From MGIIa-K1 sp964577145 (GTDB lineage Archaea > Thermoplasmatota > Poseidoniia > Poseidoniales > Poseidoniaceae), in assembly GCA_964577145.1 (NCBI GenBank), contig CAZNXM010000010.1:1-53444 (forward strand): a DNA stretch of 53,444 nucleotides. The letters are read 5' to 3'. A program made the translations under genes and the position numbers. Positions 1-8,108 of the stretch are shown here, in pieces (within the stretch, counting starts at the first letter, position 1; every line of letters starts with the position of its first letter). The notes beneath the pieces were generated by a model. That model made no database searches. It was not told the origin of the DNA and saw only the letters and a program-made list of their open reading frames with translations.

Positions 1-830
1 AGATAGGGCTTCAGTCTATCTAATTGAGCAAGCACACTTTGGTTTGATATTATCGAATTTGCTTGGGATTCTGTTAGAACTGACTCCCATCGCTTGTCGA
101 TTTTAATTTGCTTGAAGAAATAGCGTTGATTGTCCAAGCGTTTAACAGAATGATTACCACCGATATAATGCAAACCGGTTTCCCAATATTTCAACGCATC
201 CAAATCACAATCAACGCCGAGCCAATTGGAGAGTGATTTTAGGTTTAATTCATCATTTTGAACAAATGATTCGAGCGAAATAACAGCTAATGGTTTACCT
301 GAATCAATACTCCATGTAATGTGCCTTCTAGTTTCACGTATCCAAAACTTCAATGCATTCTCAAATTGTTCATCCGTCAAAGAATAATTGGTTTCTCCCT
401 GGTGATAGGCTTTCGCGTGTGAGCCATCTGCGGGGGGATATTTTCTCCGCGCCCAACTTACAATATGCGACCTCGGGTCTTTCACAATCAATAACAGCTT
501 ATCTGGAACACCAAATCTTTCGTAGTGCCGAGGGCGCTTATCTCCACTTACTACAACATCTACTCTTGCCGAGTCGCTTATTATTTGCCACCAATTGCCA
601 TTTTCGATTTGCTCCTCATCCTGCATTTTTTCTAATGTTTCATCTGAAAATACAGGGCAATGAGATAGATAACATTCGGTACATCGTCCGGTTTGCTTAG
701 GATTTCTTACTCGATCAACAATCCAGTGAGTTTCCCCAGCCCCAATACAATTGGGAAGTCCACTGAGGATATTATTGATTAGTGTGGACCCACAGTAATC
801 TAGTCCAACAATTCCCACGCTTGTAGTCAT
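1..830 (-). CDS. Sulfotransferase-like protein, C-terminus cut by window edge
   Basis: An open frame starts at the ATG complementary to 828-830 and runs off the left edge after about 276 codons without a stop. The N-terminus carries a GLDYCGST loop (residues 9-16) right after a short hydrophobic strand. This resembles the 5'-phosphosulfate-binding loop of PAPS-dependent sulfotransferases (usual form PKSGTT or RSGST). About 110 residues later a strand plus KDPRSHIVSWARRKY matches the 3'-phosphate-binding R...S segment of that family. The family moves sulfate from PAPS to sugar or tyrosine hydroxyls. It lies 63 bp downstream of a glycosyltransferase on the same strand, which suggests glycan sulfation, but that is an inference. 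No Shine-Dalgarno is evident. The family call is fairly sure and the substrate is unknown. Confidence 0.72.
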   Translation of the reverse strand, partial: MTTSVGIVGLDYCGSTLINNILSGLPNCIGAGETHWIVDRVRNPKQTGRCTECYLSHCPVFSDETLEKMQDEEQIENGNWWQIISDSARVDVVVSGDKRPRHYERFGVPDKLLLIVKDPRSHIVSWARRKYPPADGSHAKAYHQGETNYSLTDEQFENALKFWIRETRRHITWSIDSGKPLAVISLESFVQNDELNLKSLSNWLGVDCDLDALKYWETGLHYIGGNHSVKRLDNQRYFFKQIKIDKRWESVLTESQANSIISNQSVLAQLDRLKPY

Positions 831-893
831 ATCAGCCCTAAACAAGTCTCAATGTAGGCATCACTTGAACACTCCTATCATTTTCATCCTTCA

Positions 894-1934
894 TTATTTG
901 AGTAATGCTTGAAGTCTATTTGCGACTTCACTCCATTGTAAGGAATCTCTTAACTCGACAATGGCTTTCTTGGAAGCATTCATCTGTGATTCATCAATTG
1001 CTTGGATACCCTTGACAATAGCATCAACTGAAGTTCCAGGTAGCCTAATCGCTCCATTGATATCATCGAAGATTGGAATTGGAGTGACTGCAATTGGAGC
1101 GCCAGATGCAACACCCATTCGAACTGCTCCGGATGCACTTTCCTTTGTGTTTTGATATGGGAATACCAAAAGGTCACACCCGGCAAGAGTCTTGATTGCG
1201 ACTTCGTCATCCAAAAATTCTGTGACGAGTTGCACTCTATTTTCTAGACTATGCTTTGTAATGAGATGTTTGCACTTATCCAAAGTTTTCCCAGTTCCTT
1301 CTCGAACCGCACATAATAGTAGAAGAGAATCCCAACCCTCCAATCTTGCAAAGGCCTCAATCAATTCGATTTGACCCTTGTGTGGTAAGAGGAATCCAAA
1401 TGTTGCAATTGTTTTTCCACTGAGTCTCAATCCTTCAGCGTCTTCAGTAGGAGGTGGATAGATTCCATGAGGAATCATTGTTACATTTGCCTTTATTCCA
1501 AGTGCTAAGAGGTTCTCGACATCAGCTTTTGAATGTACCATTATTGTTGAAACGGTACGTAGTCCTTCAACTGCTTTTTCGATGCGCTTTGAAGGGAAAA
1601 CAAGAGAGCGGTCCCTCGTATTATGCATTGTAATAATGACCTTGACATCCATTCTAGATAGGATCAACAATAATTCGTTCAGATACGAAAATCTCAACAA
1701 TCCTGGTTGATGTTGAATAATGACCTTTTCAATTCCAAGAATTGAAATTTGCGATAGAATTCCAGAAAAGTCATTGGAATCTCTTTCCCAGCATGGGATA
1801 ACGCCATCACTTTCCCTTTCACCTTCGCCTTTTTGACATAGAATAGTTACTTTCTCGTCAAACTCACGCGAAAGGAATGCGGAGTATGTGGCGATACCGC
1901 ACCTGATATCCCAGGTGGTAATCCAACCAATCAT
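894..1934 (-). CDS. Glycosyltransferase, GT-B fold (GT4-like)
   Basis: This 346-residue protein has a two-Rossmann GT-B layout. The N-terminus (GWITTWDIRCGIATYSAFL) has the wording typical of group 1 glycosyltransferases. A linker near residue 150 (VTMIPHGIYPP) marks entry to the C-terminal domain. The donor-binding region near residues 255-275 (CDLLVFPYQ, KESASGAVRMG, ASGAPIAVT) carries the family's acidic-then-glycine-rich motif. It probably transfers a nucleotide-activated sugar to a surface glycan or glycolipid on the cytoplasmic side. It starts 6 bp after the TBP stop codon, so the two are probably co-transcribed, and the sulfotransferase follows. There is no signal peptide or membrane helix. 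Donor and acceptor cannot be read from the sequence. Confidence 0.85.
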   Translation of the reverse strand: MIGWITTWDIRCGIATYSAFLSREFDEKVTILCQKGEGERESDGVIPCWERDSNDFSGILSQISILGIEKVIIQHQPGLLRFSYLNELLLILSRMDVKVIITMHNTRDRSLVFPSKRIEKAVEGLRTVSTIMVHSKADVENLLALGIKANVTMIPHGIYPPPTEDAEGLRLSGKTIATFGFLLPHKGQIELIEAFARLEGWDSLLLLCAVREGTGKTLDKCKHLITKHSLENRVQLVTEFLDDEVAIKTLAGCDLLVFPYQNTKESASGAVRMGVASGAPIAVTPIPIFDDINGAIRLPGTSVDAIVKGIQAIDESQMNASKKAIVELRDSLQWSEVANRLQALLK

Positions 1935-1940
1935 GGTCGA

Positions 1941-2570
1941 TCAGAGCAGGTCTGCCAGCTCGTCCTGGATAATCTGTACAGCCTCAAGAATCTCGTCCTT
2001 GTGACGCGCACCTGTGATTACCATCTTTCCAGATCCGAAAATAAGACAGACGACCTTAGGGTAGTCAAGGCGGTAAATCAGTCCGGGGAACTGCTCTGGC
2101 TCGTATTCGACCTTGTCGAAAGGAAGGTGGAAGGTTAGGTTGTTCAGGTTTAACTTTCGAGGGAGTCCAGCAAGTGGGTCTCCTTTCTTGAGTTCTTGAG
2201 TATCCATTCTCTGAAGTCCATCGTAGTCTTCAGGGTAGTGAAGTGCATATGTTGCAACCATGTTCTGGACCTCGATTTCGACGTCCTTCAAATCCCATGT
2301 GGTAATTCCTGCAGAGCGTAGATCGTTGATCATTCTCTCAATACCTGTGTGGATGTTATCCTCGTCCTTTCCACCGGTACATACTGCACGTCCAGAGCGG
2401 AACATTAGGATAGCGAGTTTTGGGTCAGCTACACGGTAGACAACTCCAGGGAACTGCTCGGGTTCATACTCACAATTCAACTGAATTGCGATATCCGGCA
2501 GGTCTAATTCTTCCGCAACGCGGGTGCTGGCGACGACATTGACAACAGTCAGACGATCCTCATCGTTCAT
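1941..2570 (-). CDS. tbp: TATA-box-binding protein with an insertion in repeat 2
   Basis: General transcription factor that binds and bends the TATA box for RNA polymerase recruitment with TFB. The 209 residues form the two TBP repeats, about 8-97 and 98-209. All four DNA-intercalating phenylalanines expected from the family are present at the conserved 17-residue spacing: F40 and F57 in repeat 1, F161 and F178 in repeat 2. EYEPEQFPG occurs in both repeats. The protein exceeds the usual archaeal length of about 180-190 because repeat 2 has roughly 25-29 additional residues (about 111-139, polar and charged) between its first strand and the EYEPEQF segment. The acidic end is LADLL. Its ATG sits about 26 bp from a clear TATA element, consistent with a leaderless mRNA. 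The glycosyltransferase follows after 6 bp. Confidence 0.95.
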   Translation of the reverse strand: MNDEDRLTVVNVVASTRVAEELDLPDIAIQLNCEYEPEQFPGVVYRVADPKLAILMFRSGRAVCTGGKDEDNIHTGIERMINDLRSAGITTWDLKDVEIEVQNMVATYALHYPEDYDGLQRMDTQELKKGDPLAGLPRKLNLNNLTFHLPFDKVEYEPEQFPGLIYRLDYPKVVCLIFGSGKMVITGARHKDEILEAVQIIQDELADLL

Positions 2571-2590
2571 GACTCGGCGGATTATATACC

Positions 2591-2600
2591 CCTATATAAG
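2591..2600 (-). promoter_or_regulatory. TATA box of the tbp gene
   Basis: Read on the minus strand this is CTTATATAGG, centred about 26 bases before the A of the tbp ATG. That is the position expected for an archaeal TATA box with transcription starting at or next to the start codon. A second AT-rich run (GGTATATAAT, 2590-2581) lies closer to the gene. The two overlap a CCCT(TATATA)GGGG near-palindrome, which could let TBP or a regulator bind in either direction. Autoregulation is a guess. Confidence 0.65.
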
Positions 2601-2609
2601 GGAAATCCG

Positions 2610-3713
2610 TCATTCAAAGGGATTCCAAAGTGGGGAATTAGCCTCACTGTCCACCGCTAAACCGTGCGCTCCGAGCCTAGAAATCAGGGTGCGCCCTCCT
2701 GCGAGCTCAATTGCCTCACTTGTTGCTTTTGCGTCATGGGTCAGAGCAATCATGCAACCACCGCCTCCGGCACCAGTTAATTTCACTCCAAGGGAAGAAG
2801 GCGCAGCCGCCGCGATAAGAGTCTCTAATTCAGGGCAAGATACTCCAAGGTTCCTCAACAGGAGATGATTTTCACTCATTGCTCTACCAACACCTTCCAT
2901 ATCTCCATTCATCAGAGCAGATATCCCTCTTCGAGCGATAATTCCAATCGTCTCAATCTCCAACATTCTATCGGGTTCTGATTCCAATGTCCTTGCAACA
3001 ATTGCTACTTGTTCAGAGGTAGGGGCGCGAATCCCAGTACTGCCAATTACAAGCCAGACATCCTCCATGCTCTCTGGTAGTTCTACAGAATGAACTTCCC
3101 AAGAAACATCATTTAATTTTCTTGAATAGAGCCAATTCAGGTTCTTTTCTATCTTATTGGAAAGTACGATGCATCCTCCGTGGGCACAAGTGCTAGAATC
3201 GATTGGTGATGCTTTACCACCTTGAGCAGCAGCCTCAACCGCATGGGCAAGAATTGCACATTCATCCTCATCGACCGCTGCAGCTCCATTGTAGATTTCA
3301 TCTCCTTTCTCAGCAGACCATGGCCCTTCGTAAACTCCGTTTGGCCTTGATGCAGTCCATCCTTCCGACCAGTCGTCATCTTTGATTTGACGTCCACGGG
3401 CACATCTTAGTGCAGCCGAAGCAGCAACCGATAAAGCAGCAGATGAACCGAGGCCTGAAGCAGCAGGAATTGTACCTAGAATCTTTATTGAAAGCGAAGG
3501 GCCATTAGCCCATAATCTCTGTTTTAGGGCCTCGACATGTGGGTGCTTATGCGGAGAGAAACGCAAGCCGTCAATCCTCCACTCCTCGCTGACTTCGATG
3601 TGTACTGCCATCCGCTGATCGATGGCTACAGCAACCGCAGGTTGCCCGTAAACTACTGCATGCTCTCCGAAGAGGATGCACTTGCCGGGCGCGCTTGCCT
3701 GCACCATGTTCAT
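2610..3713 (-). CDS. mvk: Mevalonate kinase
   Basis: GHMP-family kinase that phosphorylates mevalonate at C5, an early step of archaeal isoprenoid lipid synthesis. The N-terminal substrate motif SAPGKCILFGEHAVVYG (residues 7-23), the glycine-rich ATP loop PAASGLGSSAALSVAAS, a PIDSST segment with the probable catalytic Asp, and the C-terminal KLTGAGGGGCMIAL motif are all in the right order. I chose the ATG at 3713 (MNMVQASAPGK) because the longer GTG reading adds only an unrelated 16-residue leader. Between the ATP loop and the LAHAVE helix there is an extra acidic/Trp-rich stretch of about 40 residues compared with compact archaeal enzymes. The gene diverges from the Fe-S oxidoreductase. Phosphomevalonate dehydratase, a later step of the same pathway, is at 27712. 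Confidence 0.9.
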   Translation of the reverse strand: MNMVQASAPGKCILFGEHAVVYGQPAVAVAIDQRMAVHIEVSEEWRIDGLRFSPHKHPHVEALKQRLWANGPSLSIKILGTIPAASGLGSSAALSVAASAALRCARGRQIKDDDWSEGWTASRPNGVYEGPWSAEKGDEIYNGAAAVDEDECAILAHAVEAAAQGGKASPIDSSTCAHGGCIVLSNKIEKNLNWLYSRKLNDVSWEVHSVELPESMEDVWLVIGSTGIRAPTSEQVAIVARTLESEPDRMLEIETIGIIARRGISALMNGDMEGVGRAMSENHLLLRNLGVSCPELETLIAAAAPSSLGVKLTGAGGGGCMIALTHDAKATSEAIELAGGRTLISRLGAHGLAVDSEANSPLWNPFE

Positions 3714-3754
3714 GCGTTGCGTCCCCGGTACTTCTCCGTTGGGTTGAAGTCGTG

Positions 3755-3771
3755 AGCCCACTTCGTGGGCT
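3755..3771. promoter_or_regulatory. Perfect hairpin between divergent genes, abutting a start codon
   Basis: AGCCCACTTCGTGGGCT is a perfect 7-bp inverted repeat with a 3-nt loop (TTC on plus, GAA on minus). It lies between two divergently transcribed genes, so it cannot be a normal terminator. It ends 2 nt before the ATG of the oxidoreductase gene at 3774. It is one of a recurring set in this window. Function is unknown. Confidence 0.6.
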
Positions 3772-3773
3772 TA

Positions 3774-5804
3774 ATGCAGCACCCACTCGATGTCAATTAT
3801 TCGGGTATTTCTGGTTGGTACATCCTTCTGGTACTCGGTGTAGTTTCAATTGGTTTCTTTTCTTACCAAGTCATCAAAGCAACACGACTTGTTAGACTTG
3901 GTGCAAAGGATAACCGCTTCGATTCATGGGGGAAGCGCCTCAAGGAGACGGCATCTGTTTGGCTTGGCCAGCGTAAGGTCTTGGAAGACCCTGTAGCAGG
4001 AGGAATGCATGTTCTCATGTTCTGGGGATTCCTCATGCTTTCAACAGACATGTTCGACCTTGCATCGGGAAATAGATTCTCTGAATATCTATTGCCAGAC
4101 GTGCTTAATCCTGCATGGAATGCGATGGTTGAACTTGGATATACCAGCGCCTTAATCGGTTGCTTTCTCGCATTAAATCGTAGAGTAGTTTTCACTCCTG
4201 AGAAATTGAAGGGCAAGAGCCAACTCGAGGGAAATGTCATCCTATTACTGATAATGACAATATGCACTACTGCTTTCGTAGTTGAAGCAGGAGAGGGTCC
4301 TCACAAGACTTGGGAAATGGTTGGCTCATGGGTTGCAGACACATTTTCACCCGGTCAAAACGCGGTGAATATCGCATACTGGGCACATATGGTGGCGATT
4401 TGCACCTTCCTATTCCTGATACCATTATCCAAACACATGCACCTGGTAATGGCACTACCAAATGTTTTCTTTTTCGATACTCAGCCCTTGGGCAAGATGC
4501 GCCCGCTACAAATGGATGAAAATGGAACAGCGGTTCCTCTCGATGATCTTGATGTTGAGACATTTGGGGCATCGCAGTATTCTCAACTGACTTGGCGCAG
4601 TTTGATTGATGGTTGGGCCTGTACTTCCTGCGCACGTTGTCAAGATGTTTGTCCAGCATATGCTAGTGGAAAGGCCCTGAACCCTATGCAAATTATTCAC
4701 GACGTGAGAGGATATGCAAATGACCATGCCCAATTACTTCTCAAGGGAGAACAACCCGATGAGGATATAATCGCTCGCTTTGGTGAAGAAGCAATTTGGG
4801 CTTGTACGACTTGTAATGCATGTGTCGATGTTTGCCCGGTGAATATCGAGCATGTTCCAAAATTGACCGATGCACGCCGGCACTTGATGATGGAGCGCAT
4901 GGAGTTTGACGAGAAGGTCGAAGAGACCGTCATGCCACTAATGTCTACTATCGAGAACCTCGAAGGCGATTCCAATCCTTATGGAATCCCAATGCATGAG
5001 CGTGGCGACTGGGCAAATGATCTCGATGTTAAGGTTGGAGAGGCTGCAGAGTACATTTACTTCGCAGGTTGTGCAGCTTCATTTGATGAGCGTAACAAGA
5101 GGGTAGCACGTGACACTATTTCCATCATGAAAGAGGCGGGCCTCGATGTTGGTATCCTTGGAATGCAAGAAGGTTGTAGCGGAGATGCTGCACGACGCGC
5201 AGGAAATGAGTATTTATTCCAAATGCTTGCAGAAACAAATCTTGCTACTTTTGAGGAGATCGGTGTAAAGAAAATCGTAGCATCTTGTCCTCATTGTTTC
5301 CATACTCTCGGAACTGAATACAAGGACTTTGGTGGTGAAGATATCGAGGTCATGCATCACTCTCAGTTAATCAGCCATCTTCAGGGTGAAGGAAAATTAC
5401 CTGAACCTGGACACGATGGAAAAATCACTTACCACGACCCATGTTATCTCGGTAGAATCGGTGGTGAAATCGACGCTCCTCGAGATGCGATTGGTGGAGT
5501 CGATATCGAAACTGAGAATCATGGCCGCGGTTCTTTCTGCTGTGGAGCAGGTGGTGCGCAAATGTGGATGGAAGAGCATGTGGATGACGACCACGACCGT
5601 GTGAATATCATTCGTGCTAAGGAATTGGCTTCAACTGGTGCAGATACAGTAGCAGTAGGTTGTCCATTCTGTTCGACTATGGTTACAGATGGGCTATCTT
5701 CGATAGGTTCGGATATCGAAGTCAAGGATATTGCTGAAATCGTATGGCAGCAAATCAAAGCAAATGATGAAAAAATCACTGCCTTGAAATCAGATGAAAA
5801 GTGA
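3774..5804 (+). CDS. Membrane Fe-S oxidoreductase (cytochrome b/NarI-like + 2x[4Fe-4S] + 2xCCG), EMO/HdrD-like
   Basis: This 676-residue fusion couples a membrane cytochrome-like part to soluble electron-transfer domains. The first ~230 residues contain about five hydrophobic helices with candidate heme-ligand histidines (GGMHVLMFWGF; AYWAHMV; LSKHMH). Two ferredoxin motifs follow: CTSCARCQDVCP and CTTCNACVDVCP. The C-terminal half holds two cysteine-rich CCG (DUF224) domains. The second has intact HDPCYLG, FCCGAGG and GCPFC motifs. The first keeps FAGC and SCPHCF but has EGCSG instead of a CCG core. This architecture matches ETF:menaquinone oxidoreductases of aerobic bacteria and archaea, and is related to HdrD. 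It would pass electrons from flavoproteins to quinone, but the role is inferred. The ATG at 3774 is preferred over an in-frame GTG at 3765. Its last 15 bases overlap the convergent amidotransferase gene. Confidence 0.8.
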   Translation: MQHPLDVNYSGISGWYILLVLGVVSIGFFSYQVIKATRLVRLGAKDNRFDSWGKRLKETASVWLGQRKVLEDPVAGGMHVLMFWGFLMLSTDMFDLASGNRFSEYLLPDVLNPAWNAMVELGYTSALIGCFLALNRRVVFTPEKLKGKSQLEGNVILLLIMTICTTAFVVEAGEGPHKTWEMVGSWVADTFSPGQNAVNIAYWAHMVAICTFLFLIPLSKHMHLVMALPNVFFFDTQPLGKMRPLQMDENGTAVPLDDLDVETFGASQYSQLTWRSLIDGWACTSCARCQDVCPAYASGKALNPMQIIHDVRGYANDHAQLLLKGEQPDEDIIARFGEEAIWACTTCNACVDVCPVNIEHVPKLTDARRHLMMERMEFDEKVEETVMPLMSTIENLEGDSNPYGIPMHERGDWANDLDVKVGEAAEYIYFAGCAASFDERNKRVARDTISIMKEAGLDVGILGMQEGCSGDAARRAGNEYLFQMLAETNLATFEEIGVKKIVASCPHCFHTLGTEYKDFGGEDIEVMHHSQLISHLQGEGKLPEPGHDGKITYHDPCYLGRIGGEIDAPRDAIGGVDIETENHGRGSFCCGAGGAQMWMEEHVDDDHDRVNIIRAKELASTGADTVAVGCPFCSTMVTDGLSSIGSDIEVKDIAEIVWQQIKANDEKITALKSDEK

Positions 5805-6431
5805 TTGAGCCACGTCGAGGGTTTGAGAACCCTCACCAAAATCCATTCTTTCTTCGGCAGTCATATCGCCACAAAGAAGTGAATGTTCTAGCACAGACTG
5901 AACCGATTCAGGATGAAATTGCACAGTACTAATCTCCCGAGTAGGGTGTTTACATGCAACGATTTCACAGTGCTCAGAAGATGCGATTATTTCCATTTCA
6001 CCGGCATCAATCACATGATCTTGGTGTGTGAATAATTGGTCGACTACTCGGCCATCGATATAGTGGACAGGGGCGATAAAATGACTTCCTTCTTCCTCGC
6101 GTATTACTTTGCCACCTAATACACTGCAAATTATCTGATGCCCGAAACAGATGCCATAGATAGGCGCCTCATTAGTGCGAATTAGTTCTGCTACTTCGTC
6201 CATCCAAGGCTCCCACATCGAAACATTGCGCCTACTGCCTGTGATGAATAATACATCATGCTCAACAGGAGATTCGATTCTTTCTCCGAAAGAATACTCT
6301 CTGGGCTCGTCGGTATGAGGAGCCCAAAGTAGAACTTCAAATCCGGGGAAATGCCGTACAATTTCGGCGGTCCCATGCTCTCCAAAAGCTTCGCGTTCAG
6401 CGAGAAGATCTACAACGAGTAACGTTGGCAT
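5790..6431 (-). CDS. Class I glutamine amidotransferase domain protein
   Basis: Stand-alone GATase-1 domain of 213 residues, related to the glutaminase part of GMP synthase. The catalytic triad is visible: nucleophile C95 in YGICFGHQ, and H173 and E175 in VQFHPE. It should release ammonia from glutamine for a partner synthase or ligase, or act as a gamma-glutamyl hydrolase. No synthase domain is attached or adjacent, so the acceptor reaction is unknown. The start MPTLLVVDLL at 6431 lies 1 bp after the upstream stop and follows a purine-rich GAGGAG stretch; the longer frame overlaps the neighbour. It is the last gene of the three-gene minus operon with the SDR and membrane protein. Confidence 0.85.
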   Translation of the reverse strand: MPTLLVVDLLAEREAFGEHGTAEIVRHFPGFEVLLWAPHTDEPREYSFGERIESPVEHDVLFITGSRRNVSMWEPWMDEVAELIRTNEAPIYGICFGHQIICSVLGGKVIREEEGSHFIAPVHYIDGRVVDQLFTHQDHVIDAGEMEIIASSEHCEIVACKHPTREISTVQFHPESVQSVLEHSLLCGDMTAEERMDFGEGSQTLDVAQSLFI

Positions 6432-6432
6432 T

Positions 6433-7077
6433 TCACTCCTCTTCCTCATCGGAATCGAATTCTTTCTCAAACGATGCCAGAGTCAAAATTAATCCTGCAG
6501 CCAAGAGATATTCGGCAGGCGCAGCATAGTCTATCCAACCTTGTACTTCGCTTAGTGCAAGTGGTGGCTTAAGCGCCTCGGGGTTTTCTTCGAAGGCATT
6601 ACCCATCGCCCAAGTCATTATCCAAAAAGATGTGAAAGCAAGCCCAATCGAAGCCATTCTGAGTTTCTTGCCTGAGGGATTGCCATCTTTTACCGCAAGA
6701 TGTGCAAGCACGCCCCATGCAAGGCCGAAATGGAATACATTCAGTGCGGTAATGATATGCATTTCAGGGTGGTCATACATGTCCATGAATGACATGATTG
6801 TGAGGTTTCCACCTACCCAAAGTCCAGAGAGCAGTGAAAGATGAATCCAATACCAGCGCGAACCTTCGCGTTTTACTTGGAATAATCTCCATGAGACCCA
6901 CATCAATACTAGGCCGGAAAAAGCAAGTCCTGCGGTGAAAATCCACCGCTCAAGACCAGGATGGTCACCTTCGCTAATGAAGAAAGGAATGGCACGAGCA
7001 TTTCCTGAAACTGCATGAACAAGTGTAGAGAGAGTGATAGTGGCTGCAGGAATAGCCCATCCTAGTCGTGCTGCCAT
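6433..7077 (-). CDS. Six-helix membrane protein, Frag1/DRAM/Sfk1-like
   Basis: A 214-residue integral membrane protein with about six hydrophobic helices, a short hydrophilic loop (FFISEGDHPGLERWIFTAG) after the first helix, and an acidic tail ending DSDEEEE. The loop wording, with an S-E-G/P-x-L-E-x-x-IF pattern near the first helix, resembles Frag1/DRAM/Sfk1 family proteins, whose biochemical role is unclear even in eukaryotes. The ATG at 7077 gives MAARLGWAIPA. A TTG at 7092 overlapping the SDR stop (TTGA) is an alternative start and would imply translational coupling. The position between an SDR and an amidotransferase gives no clear functional hint. Confidence 0.6.
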   Translation of the reverse strand: MAARLGWAIPAATITLSTLVHAVSGNARAIPFFISEGDHPGLERWIFTAGLAFSGLVLMWVSWRLFQVKREGSRWYWIHLSLLSGLWVGGNLTIMSFMDMYDHPEMHIITALNVFHFGLAWGVLAHLAVKDGNPSGKKLRMASIGLAFTSFWIMTWAMGNAFEENPEALKPPLALSEVQGWIDYAAPAEYLLAAGLILTLASFEKEFDSDEEEE

Positions 7078-7088
7078 CTTGTCTTCAA

Positions 7089-8051
7089 TCAACGGTAAGC
7101 CTCCACTGTATCACGGATGCAATCATCGATAGACATCCACTCCATTCCTAGTTCTTTCTCGGCTTTTGCACTACTGTATTTTGAGTCGCCTCTGGCGAAA
7201 GCTTTCGCGGCTTTTCTCGTTAGCATGCGTTTCCCTGTGAAAATTCCTTGGAACCAATCCTGGAATACTACAATCGGCAGTAGCCAAAGTGGAAGTCCGA
7301 TTTTTGGAAGTTTTGATTTGGGAAACAATTGCTTTCCCCTCTTCAATAATTTGTGAATATCAGTATCTTGATGCGGTGCGAGAATGTAGCGTCCATGTGC
7401 ATCATCATTTTCAAATGCCAGCCGGTGTGCCTTTGCTACATCGTTTACATGAACGAATGCTAGAGGGATTTTGGGTACTATGGGATATTTTCCTTTCAGC
7501 GCATCACCGATAACATCTGTTGAAGGAGTAGGTCTGGAAAAACTACCACCAAGAACGCCGCTTGGATTGATCACACGAAGGTCCAAATCCAGTTCTTCAG
7601 CTAATTCCCATGCCCGCTTTTCAGATTCGGTTTTTGCTCTTGTATATGGTAGTGAAAAATTTTCATTCCAGTTTGATTCGTCTTTGACTCCAAGAGGTAG
7701 CGAGCCGATTGCTGCGACAGATGAAGTGTACACAACCCTCTTGATTCCAGCAGCAGCAGCTGCCCTGAATACATTCTCAGTACCGTGATTAGCAGTATCG
7801 ATAATCAATTGTCCATTACCGCTAGTAGCATAGATTGTGGCAAGATGAAAAAGTCCGCTGGCGCCTTCGAGAACTGAATCCCAGTCATCGGTGTTCAATA
7901 CGTCTGCGACCATGACCTCAATCTCGAGATCTGGTGCCTTGCTCATCTCGCGAACAGTCCCCCTTACAGAGTAGCCATTTTCAAGCAAGTCTCTTGCGAG
8001 ATTGTTGCCAATGTGCCCATTCACTCCGGTGACAACGACTGGACCTGCCAT
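7089..8051 (-). CDS. Extended SDR / NAD-dependent epimerase-dehydratase (dihydroflavonol reductase-like)
   Basis: A 320-residue Rossmann-fold oxidoreductase. The nucleotide loop is VTGVNGHIG (residues 8-16), a conserved YTSS strand carries the active-site Ser, and YTRAK supplies the catalytic Tyr and Lys (YxxxK). INPSGVLG and FVHVNDVAKAH are typical of extended SDRs that reduce ketones or aldehydes on substrates such as sterols, flavonoids or sugars. The C-terminal half has a hydrophobic Trp-rich segment (LPLWLLPIVVFQDWF) that may bind a lipophilic substrate or the membrane. It heads a three-gene operon whose other members are a membrane protein and a glutaminase. The substrate is unknown. 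Confidence 0.82.
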   Translation of the reverse strand: MAGPVVVTGVNGHIGNNLARDLLENGYSVRGTVREMSKAPDLEIEVMVADVLNTDDWDSVLEGASGLFHLATIYATSGNGQLIIDTANHGTENVFRAAAAAGIKRVVYTSSVAAIGSLPLGVKDESNWNENFSLPYTRAKTESEKRAWELAEELDLDLRVINPSGVLGGSFSRPTPSTDVIGDALKGKYPIVPKIPLAFVHVNDVAKAHRLAFENDDAHGRYILAPHQDTDIHKLLKRGKQLFPKSKLPKIGLPLWLLPIVVFQDWFQGIFTGKRMLTRKAAKAFARGDSKYSSAKAEKELGMEWMSIDDCIRDTVEAYR

Positions 8052-8055
8052 GAGT

Positions 8056-8066
8056 GCCCATTGGGC
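8056..8066. promoter_or_regulatory. Short hairpin upstream of the SDR gene
   Basis: GCCCATTGGGC is a 4-bp stem with a 3-nt loop, ending 5 nt before the minus-strand ATG at 8051. On its own it is weak. It gains weight because a second, stronger hairpin (8109-8125) sits at the other end of the same divergent intergenic region, against the CysRS start codon. Confidence 0.35.
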
Positions 8067-8108
8067 CTCTTGTCTTCAAGCCATGCCCACATCGTTGAAT
8101 AGGACGAT

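Noticed and set aside
980..1210. Frames inside or opposite the glycosyltransferase (e.g. 961-1155 and 980-1210)
   Set aside because: They lie within a well-supported gene in another frame, show no motif and have low-complexity composition.
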